A stretch of 64,000 nucleotides of DNA from Siphonobacter sp. SORGH_AS_0500. Lineage in GTDB: Bacteria; Bacteroidota; Bacteroidia; Cytophagales; Spirosomataceae. The DNA is taken from NCBI RefSeq assembly GCF_002838835.1, contig NZ_NHPP01000009.1:186001-250000 (forward strand). The letters run 5' to 3'. Under the pieces are notes generated by a model. The model was not told the origin of the DNA. It searched no databases and saw only the letters and a list, made by a program, of their open reading frames with translations. The translations under genes were made by a program, and so were the position numbers. Within the stretch, counting starts at the first letter, position 1. Each line of letters opens with the position of its first letter. This document shows, piece by piece, positions 48,776 through 58,501 of the stretch.

Positions 48776-48805
48776 CAATTATAAGAAGTGGATTCAAATG
48801 ACAAA
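48776..48805 (-). promoter_or_regulatory. Candidate pgm promoter
   Basis: Minus strand TTTG (48802-48805) - 18 bases - TATAATTG (48776-48783): exact -33, seven of eight in the -7. About 60 bases before the pgm ATG. The rest of 48806-49127 is A+T-rich without visible genes. Confidence 0.42.
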
Positions 48806-49127
48806 CCATTCCTTGCCTTTTATTCCATTTTTATATCTTTTCTTAAGTTTTGGCTCAAATCCAGGAAAAGTGAATTTGAACATTTTATCTAAAAAATTTA
48901 AAACTTATAAATCCACACATCCTTAAAATCTCGTTAATATGATTTGAGAACCAATTACAAATCAACCCCTTACCATAACTAAGGACGGCCTGAAAATGTT
49001 AAGTGAATTTTTCATTCAGCCAGGGCCAGTTCGTAACCGGATCATTAACTCAATTCTAATTATTATTCTTCTTTAGTGGTAACTCACTTTCTTGTGTAAC
49101 CCTTTATCCAGTTAATAATTGATTATT

Positions 49128-50081
49128 ATGGAAACTACGAATCAAAACAAACAATCAAGTGGAATTTGGGGAGCTGCGTTTGCAGTAATGCTTGCCATCT
49201 CTGGTGTACTAGGCTTCTTGCTCTTCCAAGAAAAATCGGAAACGGATAAGCAATCCACTGAAATCAGTGTGAAAGCCCGGGACTTAGCTATTACCCACAG
49301 CCGACTCGACTCGATTTCTCGGGAGTTAGACGCCAAAATTGCTCAGGTTCAGCAATTAGGTGGTAACATCGAAGAGCTGCAAAAGTTAAAAGCACAATTA
49401 GAAGCGGATAAATCTTCTTTGTTGAAGTCTAAAAATGTATCCATTGCCAAGTACACTAAGAAAATTAAAGAATACGAAGCTATCCTGACCCAGAAAGACG
49501 AAGAAATTGCTCGTTTACAAGAAGAAAATGGTCAGTTGAATACGCAGAACCAACAGTTAACCCAGGAAAACACAACGATCCGTACCGACTTGGACAATAC
49601 GCGTCGTTCCTATAGTGACTCGGTAAGTAATTTGCGTACTTCTAACCAGGAACTGGCTGATAAAGTAACCATTGGTTCAGCTCTCCGTGCGGAAGGCGTT
49701 CGGGTACTGGCTGTAAATAAAAGAGGTAAAACGCGTGAAAACGATGACAACGAGTATAAAGGCAGAAGAGTAGATAAAATCAAAGTAGCCTTTACGCTGG
49801 CTCCTAACCCTTTAACGAAAGAAGAATCGAAAGACATCATGCTTCGCGTGGTTGATCCTCAGGGTGCCGTATTATCAGATACCGAAACGGGTTCAGGCAT
49901 CTTCTCTTTCCAGGGTCGTGACATGCAATACACCTATAAGCAGTCCGTGCAGTTCAACAATAACCGTCCTCAGGTAGAAATGCTGTACACTCGCGGTCAA
50001 GAGTACAAAAAAGGTAAATATAACGTAGAACTTTACGCCGAAGGGTTCAAAATTGGCCAGGGCGAGTTCGTAGTACGTTAA
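49128..50081 (+). CDS. Membrane-anchored coiled-coil protein, unknown
   Basis: 317 residues. One membrane helix at about 10-32 (SGIWGAAFAVMLAISGVLGFLLF, partly quoted), then a long coiled coil with heptads and Asn/Gln-rich stretches (residues 55-185, IARLQEENGQLNTQNQQLTQ). The C-terminal third is a beta-rich domain (VDKIKVAFTLAPNPLTKEES, MLYTRGQEYKKGKYNVELYAEG) of the type found in several Bacteroidota envelope proteins. It might span the periplasm with a globular head, but no family is certain. Ends with a strong terminator. Confidence 0.7.
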   Translation: METTNQNKQSSGIWGAAFAVMLAISGVLGFLLFQEKSETDKQSTEISVKARDLAITHSRLDSISRELDAKIAQVQQLGGNIEELQKLKAQLEADKSSLLKSKNVSIAKYTKKIKEYEAILTQKDEEIARLQEENGQLNTQNQQLTQENTTIRTDLDNTRRSYSDSVSNLRTSNQELADKVTIGSALRAEGVRVLAVNKRGKTRENDDNEYKGRRVDKIKVAFTLAPNPLTKEESKDIMLRVVDPQGAVLSDTETGSGIFSFQGRDMQYTYKQSVQFNNNRPQVEMLYTRGQEYKKGKYNVELYAEGFKIGQGEFVVR

Positions 50082-50125
50082 TAGAATAAAGACTAGTTTA
50101 GTTAAGTAATTATCATAGCTGTAAT

Positions 50126-50160
50126 AAAAAGAACCGCTCCTATTAGGGCGGTTCTTTTTT
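50126..50160. terminator. Bidirectional terminator
   Basis: 14-bp stem AAAAAGAACCGCTC / GGGCGGTTCTTTTT (one G-U) with a 6-base loop, between the convergent coiled-coil and ligase genes. Confidence 0.9.
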
Positions 50161-50181
50161 TGCTGTATTAATGAATGAATT

Positions 50182-51902
50182 TTATTGATAGGCAATGACT
50201 TCTGGAACAGAATCGCCCGTAATAAAGCGGGTAACTTCCAGAGCATTTTCCCGGCAAGCGGCAATGAGCGGATGCAAAGGTTCAGTAAGAGAAGCATTCA
50301 AATCCACGATACCGGGCTTAGCCATATAGGCTGCATTGATTACTAACTCGCCCAACTCTGGGTGCTTATACACCAACAGAGGTCGCCATTCGGCTGAGGC
50401 CGTCAGGACATTGTAAAGTTTTTTAGCAATTTCATAGGATTCATCCGTCGCTTCAAAGGCTATTAATTTTGTGGGTCGACTGGCTAAATGAGCCGTACGA
50501 TCCTTGATAAGAGCATCGAGTTTGGCTAATTCTTTGCGGTAAATACCAGTGAACTTACCCGTGCGAATGCGTTCGCGTAAGGAGAATCGAATGAAATAGG
50601 TCAGCGAGTCCGTTACATTCAAGCCAATTTCTGCCATTTGTTTGAAAATAAACGAAGACGGTGACATGCCAGGTAAGGTATTAGGATCGTGCAAAAGCAC
50701 TTCTCCCTCCGGGCTTAAGAACCCATCAATGCGGGCACAGGCTCCGAAAGCAAACAAACGGAACGTTTCTTTTACGTACGCGTGGACTTTTTCGTTATTC
50801 TCTAAGCTCGTACGGATTGGAATTCCTTTACGAACTACTGAGGTTATATACTTGGTTTTAAAGTCAAAAACAATGTCCTCATCATCTTTGATGACTTCGG
50901 AAGGAGGTAAAGCCAGCGGTTTTCCGTCAAAGTCCTGAATAACCCCACAACTAAATTCCTGGCCTTTCACGAAGCTTTCGAATAAGACGGCATCTTCCGA
51001 ATGAATCGAACTGAGCTGAACGGGTTCGTATTGCTCGGCGAAACGGGTATCTAATTCTTCCCAAAGCTCAGCAGGGTGCTTACAAAGTTTTTCTTCGTTG
51101 ATAAACAAAGGAAAAGCAATTCCCTCATCCAGATTAGTGATTTGCTGTAATAACGCTCCTTTTTCTTCGTAAGAAAGCGTCACCCATTCCTGAGGGGTAA
51201 TCGTTTTCTGGAAGAAGCTTTGAAGCACACCCGCTTCAAATGCCTTTATATCGTCGGTTTTAACGAAGGATACCCCAATGGATGAGCCTGATGGGGAGCT
51301 TTACAAACAAAAGGTAATCCTACCTGAGCTTTTACCTGTTCGAATAATACTTCTTTATCAAAGCGATCCCATTCGCTTTTACTCAACGAAAAGAGGCGTT
51401 TAGGCAAACCGACCGTTCGTTGAATGAGCTCGTTCTGAGCGATTTTATCAATACCAATGCCCGATCCCATAAGGCCAGAACCGTAATAAGGAATACCGTA
51501 CCATTCCAGTAAACCCTGAATGGCTCCATCTTCCAGTTGCGGGCCGTGCACCGCCAGAAAAGCAAAGTCAAAATAGGCCTTAAACTCATGGGGTAACAGA
51601 CGCTTACCCACGCTGGCAATCATCGCCTCTTCCTGATCAGGACTTAAGCTCAGCGACTCTTCGTAGACCCGGAAAGGATATTTGTCTGAAGAAACAAAGG
51701 CCTGAGGAGGGTAAAAATCGCGGATGGACGCCGATTCCATGTACGCCGGATCGATCAGGATAAAGTTACCACGTCCGTCAATAAAGACGGGGATAGGTTC
51801 AAAGAGGTAGCGATCCAGACCCGTATAAGTCGTTTTACCTCCCAGAAAAGAAATCTCCCGTTCACGAGCCGGGCCGCCGAAGAATATACCAACTTTAAAC
51901 AA
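50182..51902 (-). CDS. D-alanine-D-alanine ligase-like ATP-grasp protein, extended (one frameshift)
   Basis: About 573 residues after repair, against 300-370 for ordinary Ddl. N-terminal domain FGGPAREREISFLGGKTTY and FLAVHGPQLEDGAIQGLLEWYGIPYYGSG (partly quoted); the gap at 51273-51276 is fixed by one base, giving HPLGVSFVKTDDIKAFE. An insertion of about 60 residues, then ATP-grasp (FESFVKGQEFSCGVI, ARIDGFLSPEGEVLLHDPNTLPGMSPSS). The last ~130 residues (KLIAFEATDESYEIAKKLYN...) are extra. It should join two D-Ala for peptidoglycan, but the standard Ddl could be elsewhere and this one may act on another substrate. Confidence 0.78.
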
Positions 51903-52031
51903 GAGCGTAAGCTTTTAAATATGTATAAAACCAAAACCGTCCTTTGACTTTCGAATTTACAGTGCACAGCATAGATTGTCACGAGCTTACCGATGATATT
52001 CTTATAAATACCATAAAATATCCCCCATACG

Positions 52032-52074
52032 CAAAATCCCGAAGTAATGCTATTGAGCATACTTCGGGATTTTG
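52032..52074 (-). terminator. Terminator after the small T9SS protein
   Basis: Stem CAAAATCCCGAAGTAATGCT / AGCATACTTCGGGATTTTG (one bulge) and a 4-base loop; T run on both sides. Confidence 0.85.
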
Positions 52075-52098
52075 TCGTATAGGCAGACTAAAGGAAAT

Positions 52099-52725
52099 CT
52101 ATTGATGCCTAACCAGTAACTTCTTTGTAATTAGGGTTTTACCCTCTAAGGACAATTGATAAAAGTAAATATTGTTGGGTAAATGACTGGTTGAAATGCG
52201 TTGTTTACGCTCGCCAGGTTCTAATACCACCCCTCCCATTTGCATGCCTAGGGGGCTATACAGCGTAATTTTTGCTTCTCCTGCATTAGCTGCTACGGCA
52301 TATTCTACTTCGATATGATCGTTCGCAGGATTGGGATAAGGGTTGGAAACGCTGATTTTATCGTTAACAAACAGTTTCTCTGACGAAGAAGATTCGTCAA
52401 AATCGCGGGAGCTTTCAGAAGCGACAACCGCCAGCGGAGCCAGGGGTTGTTCCGTTTTAGAAGAACCGTTAGACTTAGGTCGATTCCGTAAAAGCGTCCG
52501 GTAATACTCATTGACAGCCGTCGAGCGATTTGGTCTTACTTCGCGGGCAATTTCTGCCTTTGGGTAAAAATAAGGATTAATCTGCGTCGAGGCGGTCGTT
52601 GATTTTGCTTTAGGCTTAATATCTAATCGACTGCGTTTAGGCTCTCCCTGGGCATAGGTGCTAATCGGATTCCCTAACAGGAAAACGATTAAAAGTCCGT
52701 ACAGAAAGAGTAAAGTGTGTTTCAT
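52099..52725 (-). CDS. Small T9SS C-terminal-domain protein
   Basis: 208 residues. Signal peptide to about 25 (LGNPISTYAQG), then about 100 residues of low-complexity, basic and Ser/Thr-rich sequence (KSTTASTQINPYF, ESSRDFDESSSSEK) without a globular domain. The last 80 residues are a type-A sorting domain: PNPANDHIEVEYAVAANAG, LYSPLGMQMGG and KTLITKKLLVRHQ. It is therefore exported by T9SS but has almost no passenger. Monocistronic. Upstream 52726-52902 is a promoter-like A+T-rich spacer. Confidence 0.75.
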   Translation of the reverse strand: MKHTLLFLYGLLIVFLLGNPISTYAQGEPKRSRLDIKPKAKSTTASTQINPYFYPKAEIAREVRPNRSTAVNEYYRTLLRNRPKSNGSSKTEQPLAPLAVVASESSRDFDESSSSEKLFVNDKISVSNPYPNPANDHIEVEYAVAANAGEAKITLYSPLGMQMGGVVLEPGERKQRISTSHLPNNIYFYQLSLEGKTLITKKLLVRHQ

Positions 52726-52902
52726 AAATCATCTAAACTACTAAAGCTACCAAATGCCTAAGCAAATGTAGCTATATTATATTGATAGCCAAGTTTTTAA
52801 CATGTATTAACAAAAGTAACCTTAGGCATTACTACTTGTTTTGAAATCGTTTGCAGAAAAAGATATACCAAAGCTTTTCTGTGAACAATTCCCCAAATTT
52901 TC

Positions 52903-54516
52903 TCATTTTTTCGTCGAAGCCGTCGTCGGTACTTTCTTCGTACTCACAGGATTAGCAGGCGGAGTAACCGTTTTTTTAACCCGTTTAACCATGTCTCGGG
53001 TCGGTCGATCTTTCTCTCGCCAGTTAAAACCATCCAGCTCCCGGTTCTCACTGGTTACTTCTTTTGGGGGATGTAAAACCCCATCTGGCGTTCCCAGGAA
53101 AGCGATGCGTTTAACCTGTCCTTCTTTAAAATGTAATCGCATCCGCCCTGATTGGACATAATTCATGCCAATGGGTTTATTATCATCTTTCTTGGCGAAG
53201 TAAATACTTTCTCCGTTCCCCTCCACCAGCGTATGATCGAGCTCCGATTTGGCATTAAAATAAGCCGTTATTCGCCTGCCTTTTACCTGATTAAATTGCA
53301 TCAGCGTATCTCGGGCAATGATAAAAGCCCGGCGTTTGAGATACATCGTCCGCATCTTATTATCCACCAGTCTCACCAGAATGGTATCAGCTTCCGACTG
53401 ATTCTGACCATTCCAGAGAATGGGCTTCTTAAAGAAAGAAATCAGTGAATCCGCCATATTATAAATCAATGAATCACATTTGGCCTGCAAATCCCGCCTG
53501 AATACCAAGACATTTCGATCCGCAATCAAACGACGAGTCGTGTCTTTTACACCCCTGATTTCCTGTGAAATCAAGGTATCCGCCGAGAGTAACAACGTGT
53601 CCTTGGAAAAGAATTTACGCAATAGAGCTTCTCCGTACACCCGAGAAATGCCCGTTTTGCCAAAATACCTTCCGATTTGCCCCGTCAAAATCGCACTATC
53701 TTTTTTAGCAATCATTACCACGTTTCCCCGGGCAATCCCGATCTGAGTAATCGGATCGTAAAACAGACTGTCTCCGGTGAGTTCGTTATTAGGCATTCGC
53801 ACCGTTGAACGCCCCCTAAAATTCGATATTCGTGTATTTAAGTTATAAGAACCCGAACTCGTAAAAAGGGTATCGTTTTCCGCCTGCGATTTTTTCTTTT
53901 TTGAAATAATCTTCGTCGGAGCAATGAAATAGGCATCTTTGGAAAGGGTACTGTACCTTAGAGAATCAGCAAACAGGTCCGTTTCAGGACTAATCATCTT
54001 TACGTTTTTCTTAAAGAGTGACAGCTTCGTCAACGTATTGTAATAACCTTCCTTACTCGTCAGCGTACTGGTTTTATCCACCAGCGTACCGCCCGTATTA
54101 TAACTGGCAATGCGGGTGTTCATGTCATAATCCAGCTTGCGGGTTTTTAGCGTAGCCGTTTTATCGTTGAGCGTAACGACACGCCCCAGCATTTTCGATT
54201 GACGGGTATTACCAAAATACATGGCCGTATCTCCGGTAAGGGTCAAACTGTCCCCCTGAATAATTCTTACATTTCCGTAGGCTTCTACTACATTAATGAG
54301 ATCGTTCTTCTTAGCTAGATTACAAAGCAAAACGATATTACCCTGCCGCATCCGCACATTGCCACGTAGAAAGGTGTTCCCCGCCGTCTGATCCACCCAT
54401 AGTGTATCCGAATAATCGACGTCAACAATTTTTCCTGTTGGAGCAGGGTTTTGAGCGGCTCCTAAAAAAGGAAGACCGAGTAATAAGCCGAGAATATATA
54501 TTTGCCAGTATTTCAT
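52903..54516 (-). CDS. OstA/LptA-like protein
   Basis: 537 residues from MKYWQIYILGLLLGLPFLGAAQ, the ATG at 54514-54516; a -7-like TAATTTTG at 54525-54532 excludes the earlier ATG. Signal peptide, then repeated beta-jellyroll units with the pattern GNVRMRQGNIVLLCN, GNVRIIQGDSLTLTGDTAMYFGN and YDPITQIGIARGNVVMIAKKDSA (partly quoted), each unit of about 30 residues, as in LptA/OstA. The basic, Lys-rich C-terminus (VKRVKKTVTPPANPVSTKK) is typical of the Bacteroidota version. It probably bridges lipopolysaccharide across the periplasm. Divergent from tilS with 29 bases between. Confidence 0.83.
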   Translation of the reverse strand: MKYWQIYILGLLLGLPFLGAAQNPAPTGKIVDVDYSDTLWVDQTAGNTFLRGNVRMRQGNIVLLCNLAKKNDLINVVEAYGNVRIIQGDSLTLTGDTAMYFGNTRQSKMLGRVVTLNDKTATLKTRKLDYDMNTRIASYNTGGTLVDKTSTLTSKEGYYNTLTKLSLFKKNVKMISPETDLFADSLRYSTLSKDAYFIAPTKIISKKKKSQAENDTLFTSSGSYNLNTRISNFRGRSTVRMPNNELTGDSLFYDPITQIGIARGNVVMIAKKDSAILTGQIGRYFGKTGISRVYGEALLRKFFSKDTLLLSADTLISQEIRGVKDTTRRLIADRNVLVFRRDLQAKCDSLIYNMADSLISFFKKPILWNGQNQSEADTILVRLVDNKMRTMYLKRRAFIIARDTLMQFNQVKGRRITAYFNAKSELDHTLVEGNGESIYFAKKDDNKPIGMNYVQSGRMRLHFKEGQVKRIAFLGTPDGVLHPPKEVTSENRELDGFNWREKDRPTRDMVKRVKKTVTPPANPVSTKKVPTTASTKK

Positions 54517-54545
54517 TGCTTTGGCAAAATTAACTATTCCGATCC

Positions 54546-55871
54546 GTGCTGACTGATTTTTTAGCATTCATTAACGAGAGAAAACTTTTTTCATCAACCC
54601 ACCGCCTGTTAGTGGCCGTGAGTGGTGGACTCGATTCGGTGGTGCTAACAAAACTGCTCCAGCAAGCCGGCTTCTCTTTTGCCATCGCCCACGTTAATTT
54701 TCAATTACGAGGTCAGGAATCTTTCCGAGATGAGTTTTTTGTACAAACATTGGCCGAATCGTATCAGGTTCCTTTGTATATCGAACGTTTTGATACTAAA
54801 ACTATCGCCCTACAAAGCGGACTTTCCACGCAGCTCACCGCCCGAAATCTCCGGTATGACTGGTTTGAGAAAATTCGTGTCAAAGAACATTTTGATTGGA
54901 TTCTCACGGCTCACCATTTGAATGATTCGCTCGAAACCCTACTGATGAATCTAACTCGTGGGACGGGGCTTTCCGGCATTCGCGGGATTCCCGAAAAAAA
55001 TGGGTTTATCACCCGTCCGCTTCTAGGCTTTAATCGCACTCAGTTACATCAATATGCACAGGAACAGAGCTTAAGTTGGGTGGAAGATTCCAGTAATGAA
55101 AAAGATGACTATCAGCGAAATCAGCTTCGTCACCATGTCATTCCGCTACTGGAAAAGCTTAATCCTAGTTTGACCCAAACCCTTCGGCATACGCTGGATC
55201 GTTTGCAGGCAGCCGAGCGTTTCATTGATCAACAACTAGGTGCGTTTAAACAAAACGTCACCCAAAATTCCGTTATTCCTTTTACAGCCCTTGAAGCTTT
55301 TCCAGAACCTTTGTTGGTTCTCAGCGAAACGCTCAAGGCGTATCATTTTACGTATCAGCAGAGTAAAGCCATTTACGAAAACCGCTTTGCTCAGCCCGGA
55401 AAGCGGTATAGCTCCCCCTCTCACTTACTAGTACTGGACCGTCAGCAATGGATTCTTCAGTCCAATTCAGACCGGGCCTTGCACAGCTACGAAATCAGTA
55501 CGGTTCCTTTTTCTATGAATACCCCATTTTTCAGCCTGACGTTGCAATGGGTTGAAAATTTTTCTTTTTCCTCAGATGCCCACGTCGTATTTCTGGATGC
55601 ATCTCTGCTCGATTTTCCGTTACAATTGCGTTTATGGCAATCAGGAGATTGGTTTTGTCCGCTGGGAATGAAGGGTAAAAAGCAGAAAATCAGCGATTTT
55701 TTAATTAATCAAAAAGTATCAGTGCTGGAAAAAGAAAGCCTGTATCTTCTTGAATCAAAGGGTAATATCGTCTGGGTAACGGGCAAACGCCTCGACGACC
55801 GTTATAAAATTACTGAAAACACTACGCAGATTTTACGGGTTGAATTACGACCAATTTCGTCTATCCATTAA
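54546..55871 (+). CDS. tilS: tRNA(Ile)-lysidine synthetase
   Basis: 441 residues from a GTG start. PP-loop ATPase motif VAVSGGLDSVVL with SGGLDS at 26-31, then ILTAHHLNDSLETLLMNLTRGTGLSGIRG and WVEDSSNEKDDYQRNQLRHHVIPLLE (partly quoted), the TilS signatures. C-terminal TilS-C domain with PLGMKGKKQKISDFLINQKV. It changes C34 of the minor isoleucine tRNA to lysidine so that it reads AUA. Ends 11 bases before a plain spacer. Confidence 0.95.
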   Translation: MLTDFLAFINERKLFSSTHRLLVAVSGGLDSVVLTKLLQQAGFSFAIAHVNFQLRGQESFRDEFFVQTLAESYQVPLYIERFDTKTIALQSGLSTQLTARNLRYDWFEKIRVKEHFDWILTAHHLNDSLETLLMNLTRGTGLSGIRGIPEKNGFITRPLLGFNRTQLHQYAQEQSLSWVEDSSNEKDDYQRNQLRHHVIPLLEKLNPSLTQTLRHTLDRLQAAERFIDQQLGAFKQNVTQNSVIPFTALEAFPEPLLVLSETLKAYHFTYQQSKAIYENRFAQPGKRYSSPSHLLVLDRQQWILQSNSDRALHSYEISTVPFSMNTPFFSLTLQWVENFSFSSDAHVVFLDASLLDFPLQLRLWQSGDWFCPLGMKGKKQKISDFLINQKVSVLEKESLYLLESKGNIVWVTGKRLDDRYKITENTTQILRVELRPISSIH

Positions 55872-55969
55872 TCTTCACTGCTTTGAGGTAGTGGACATTT
55901 CCGGCAAGTGTATAGATTTGTCAGGGCAAAAGCTCTAAGCCATAGGCCGTACTCTTAAACCTTACTCTC

Positions 55970-57154
55970 ATGTCTTTATCATTTCTCAAAACCGGAGGAC
56001 TCGCTCTGACTCTGGGCCTGGCCATAGCTTCCTGCCAGTCCTCCAGCGAAAAATCTGCTCAATCTCAAGAAGATTCCACCATGACCTCCCAAACTTCAAC
56101 TATTACCAAAGCTCCTTTCGGAACACTCGAAGGCCAGGCCGTTGATTTATACACGCTCACCAACAGTAAGGGCATGATCGTGAAAATCACTAACTACGGT
56201 GGAATCATTACCGAGTTACACACGCCCGACAAAGACGGCCATTTCGATGACATTGTGCTTGGATTTGATTCGTTAGCCGGTTACCGTCAGGATGTTCCTT
56301 ACTTCGGAGCTTTGATTGGCCGTTTCGGCAACCGTATTGCTAAGGGCACCTTTAATCTGGAAGGAAAAACCTACAAACTGCCCATCAACAATGGCCCCAA
56401 CTCCCTGCACGGTGGCAAGGTAGGTTTTGATAAAAAGGTCTGGACGGCAGAAGAAGTAAAAACGGATTCGACCGTAGGTCTGAAACTCAACTTGGTGAGC
56501 CCCGACGGCGATCAAGGTTACCCCGGAACGCTCCATGTAACGGTTACGTACACCCTAACCAACGACAATGCCCTTCGGATTGATTATGAAGCGACAACAG
56601 ATAAGTCTACGGTGATTAACCTAACCAATCACACCTACTTTAACCTGACAGGCGGAAAACGCGATATTCTCGATCACGAAGTGGAGTTGAAAGCGAGTAA
56701 GATTGTTCCTGTGGATGCTACGCTTATTCCAACGGGTAAGCTTCAGGATGTGAAAGGTACTCCCTTTGATTTCACCAGCTCGACGGTCATTGGCAAGCGT
56801 ATTAATGACACTAAAGACGAGCAGATTAAAAATGGCGGCGGTTATGACCACTGCTGGGTATTCGACCAATCTGGTACTGGTCTGATCTCGCAAGGTTCTG
56901 CTTACGAACCAACGACGGGCCGTACCATCGAGTTATTAACCACCGAACCCGCTGTACAGTTTTATAGTGGTAACTTCCTCGACGGTAAACTGACGGGGAA
57001 AGGCAACACCAACTATAAAAAACGCTGGGGCTTCTGTCTGGAAACAGAGCATTACCCTGATTCCCCTAATCAGCCGTCATTTCCTTCAACGGTATTGAAA
57101 CCCGGTCAGACCTACAAATCGACTACGGAATATCGTTTCTCGGTTAAAAAATAA
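55970..57154 (+). CDS. galM: Aldose 1-epimerase (mutarotase), lipoprotein
   Basis: 394 residues. Lipobox IASC with Cys22, so anchored in a membrane and periplasmic or on the surface, unlike the cytoplasmic E. coli enzyme. The catalytic pair is visible: His in NHTYFNLTGG and Glu in CLETEHYPDSPNQP. Other signatures: NYGGIITELHTPDK, RFGNRIAKGTF and GGYDHCWVF. It equilibrates alpha and beta sugar anomers, probably feeding exported-sugar uptake. Monocistronic; a 37-base hairpin (57172-57208) follows. Confidence 0.92.
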   Translation: MSLSFLKTGGLALTLGLAIASCQSSSEKSAQSQEDSTMTSQTSTITKAPFGTLEGQAVDLYTLTNSKGMIVKITNYGGIITELHTPDKDGHFDDIVLGFDSLAGYRQDVPYFGALIGRFGNRIAKGTFNLEGKTYKLPINNGPNSLHGGKVGFDKKVWTAEEVKTDSTVGLKLNLVSPDGDQGYPGTLHVTVTYTLTNDNALRIDYEATTDKSTVINLTNHTYFNLTGGKRDILDHEVELKASKIVPVDATLIPTGKLQDVKGTPFDFTSSTVIGKRINDTKDEQIKNGGGYDHCWVFDQSGTGLISQGSAYEPTTGRTIELLTTEPAVQFYSGNFLDGKLTGKGNTNYKKRWGFCLETEHYPDSPNQPSFPSTVLKPGQTYKSTTEYRFSVKK

Positions 57155-57171
57155 ATCGTTTAATCTGGCAG

Positions 57172-57208
57172 GAGCCGGCTTGGAAAGGAAATCTTTTCGG
57201 GCCGGCTC
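57172..57208 (+). other. Hairpin after galM
   Basis: 8-bp stem GAGCCGGC / GCCGGCTC around a 21-base loop, without a T run. Weak terminator candidate. Confidence 0.4.
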
Positions 57209-57264
57209 TGCTGTTTGGTTTAGAATTTTTAGACCTTTTCGGGCATACAAACCAGAGCATACTC

Positions 57265-58197
57265 ATGAATGTATACGTACAAACGCCCTTAGGCAATTCC
57301 GAAAAAGAATACTTTACCAGCAAACTTCCCGAGTCCGTTCAGGCAGTTTTTGAATCCGACTTATCCGAATCTACCCGTCGGGAAAACGTCGAGAAGGCGG
57401 ATATCATTTTTGGTAATGTACCGGCAGAGTGGCTCGAAAACGCCAAAAATCTTCGCTGGGTGCAGTTACATTCCGTTGGATTTGATAAATACCAGGATTT
57501 AAAAACCAAGGCCACGTTAACGAACATGAAAGGCTTTTATGCCCAACCCTGTGCCGAAACGGCGGTGGGCGGAATCTTGGCTTTTACCGAAAATGGACGT
57601 TTTCGGCATTCTTCGCAGTCAGAATAAATGGGTGGGGCAATCCATGCGATGCGAGATGAGCTTACTGCGAAAGAAAAAAGTGCTCATCATCGGCACGGGC
57701 AGTATTGGACAAGCCTGTAAGAAAATTCTCAGCGGTTTTGATTGCCCCATCGACTTTTTTGGTCGCAGTAGTCCCGAAGCCCGTTTTCGTACCCCAGAAG
57801 AGCTCATAAACGGCATTCAGGAGTTTGACGTGATCATTAATACCCTGCCTGGGACGGAAGAAACCCGCAAATTTGTATCAGCTGAGATGATTAGCCGTTT
57901 GAACGGTAATGCCGTATTTGCTAACGTAGGCCGGGGTACTACCGTCGACGAAGAAGCTCTCACTCATGCCTTACTGAACGGGGATATCGCCGGAGCCGTA
58001 CTGGACGTAACCCAGGAAGAACCCCTTCCCGAAAAACATCCGCTCTGGGATTGTCCCAACGTTATTCTTTCCCAGCATTCCGGCGGTGGTTACCGCGAGG
58101 AATTCCAGGATTTATCAGATATTTTTCTGGAAACCTGGATCGTTTTCTGGCTAACCAGCCGCTGGAAAACATCATTGATCCGAAAAAAGGGTATTAG
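57265..58197 (+). CDS. D-2-hydroxyacid dehydrogenase (three single-base gaps)
   Basis: About 311 residues after repair, normal length. The first frame (57265-57627) reads to GGILAF; adding a T in the run at 57582-57585 and an A at 57590-57593 continues it as GGILAFYRKMDVFGIL. The nucleotide-binding domain follows: VLIIGTGSIGQACKKIL, then FANVGRGTTVDEEAL and GAVLDVTQEEPLPEKHPLW, which holds the catalytic Glu. A further A at 58131-58133 gives the normal end ENLDRFLANQPLENIIDPKKGY and a stop at 58195. Reduces 2-keto acids to D-hydroxy acids with NAD(P)H; the substrate is not evident. Confidence 0.82.
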
Positions 58198-58210
58198 GTG
58201 GATTTGACGC

Positions 58211-58336
58211 TGTTTGAAAAGGTTAATAAGGGTTGAGAGGTTTGATTTCGTTTCGCACGTGGACGGAACTTGAAACGTCTCCAACCTTTTCAATGATCAA
58301 ACTCCTTTCAAACCACCTCAAACACGAATCAAACCC
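58211..58336. repeat. Interleaved inverted repeats
   Basis: Two pairs of arms interleave: GAAAAGGTT (58216-58224) with AACCTTTTC (58283-58291), and GGTTTGATTTCG (58239-58250) with CGAATCAAACC (58325-58335). Order A-B-A'-B', which nesting cannot satisfy. No coding potential. The rest of the 304-base gap is A+T-rich. Confidence 0.4.
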
Positions 58337-58461
58337 TTTCATAACGAGACTTTTAGATCCTGTTTTTAGGAAAATCTGATAATAAAGCAACCTCAACCGA
58401 ATAGTTTTGCATCTTTTTACGTTAACAGGGCTGCCATCTTACTTAAAAAGCCTACGGAACC

Positions 58462-58494
58462 ATTGTTAACTCTAAAAGGAAAGACGTATCTTTG
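58462..58494 (+). promoter_or_regulatory. Candidate bamD promoter
   Basis: ATTG (58462-58465) - 21 bases - TATCTTTG (58487-58494), one mismatch in the -33 and an exact -7. The predicted start site is at or close to ATG 58502, so the mRNA would be nearly leaderless; an earlier in-frame ATG (58463) lies inside the promoter. Confidence 0.5.
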
Positions 58495-58501
58495 CGGACT
58501 T

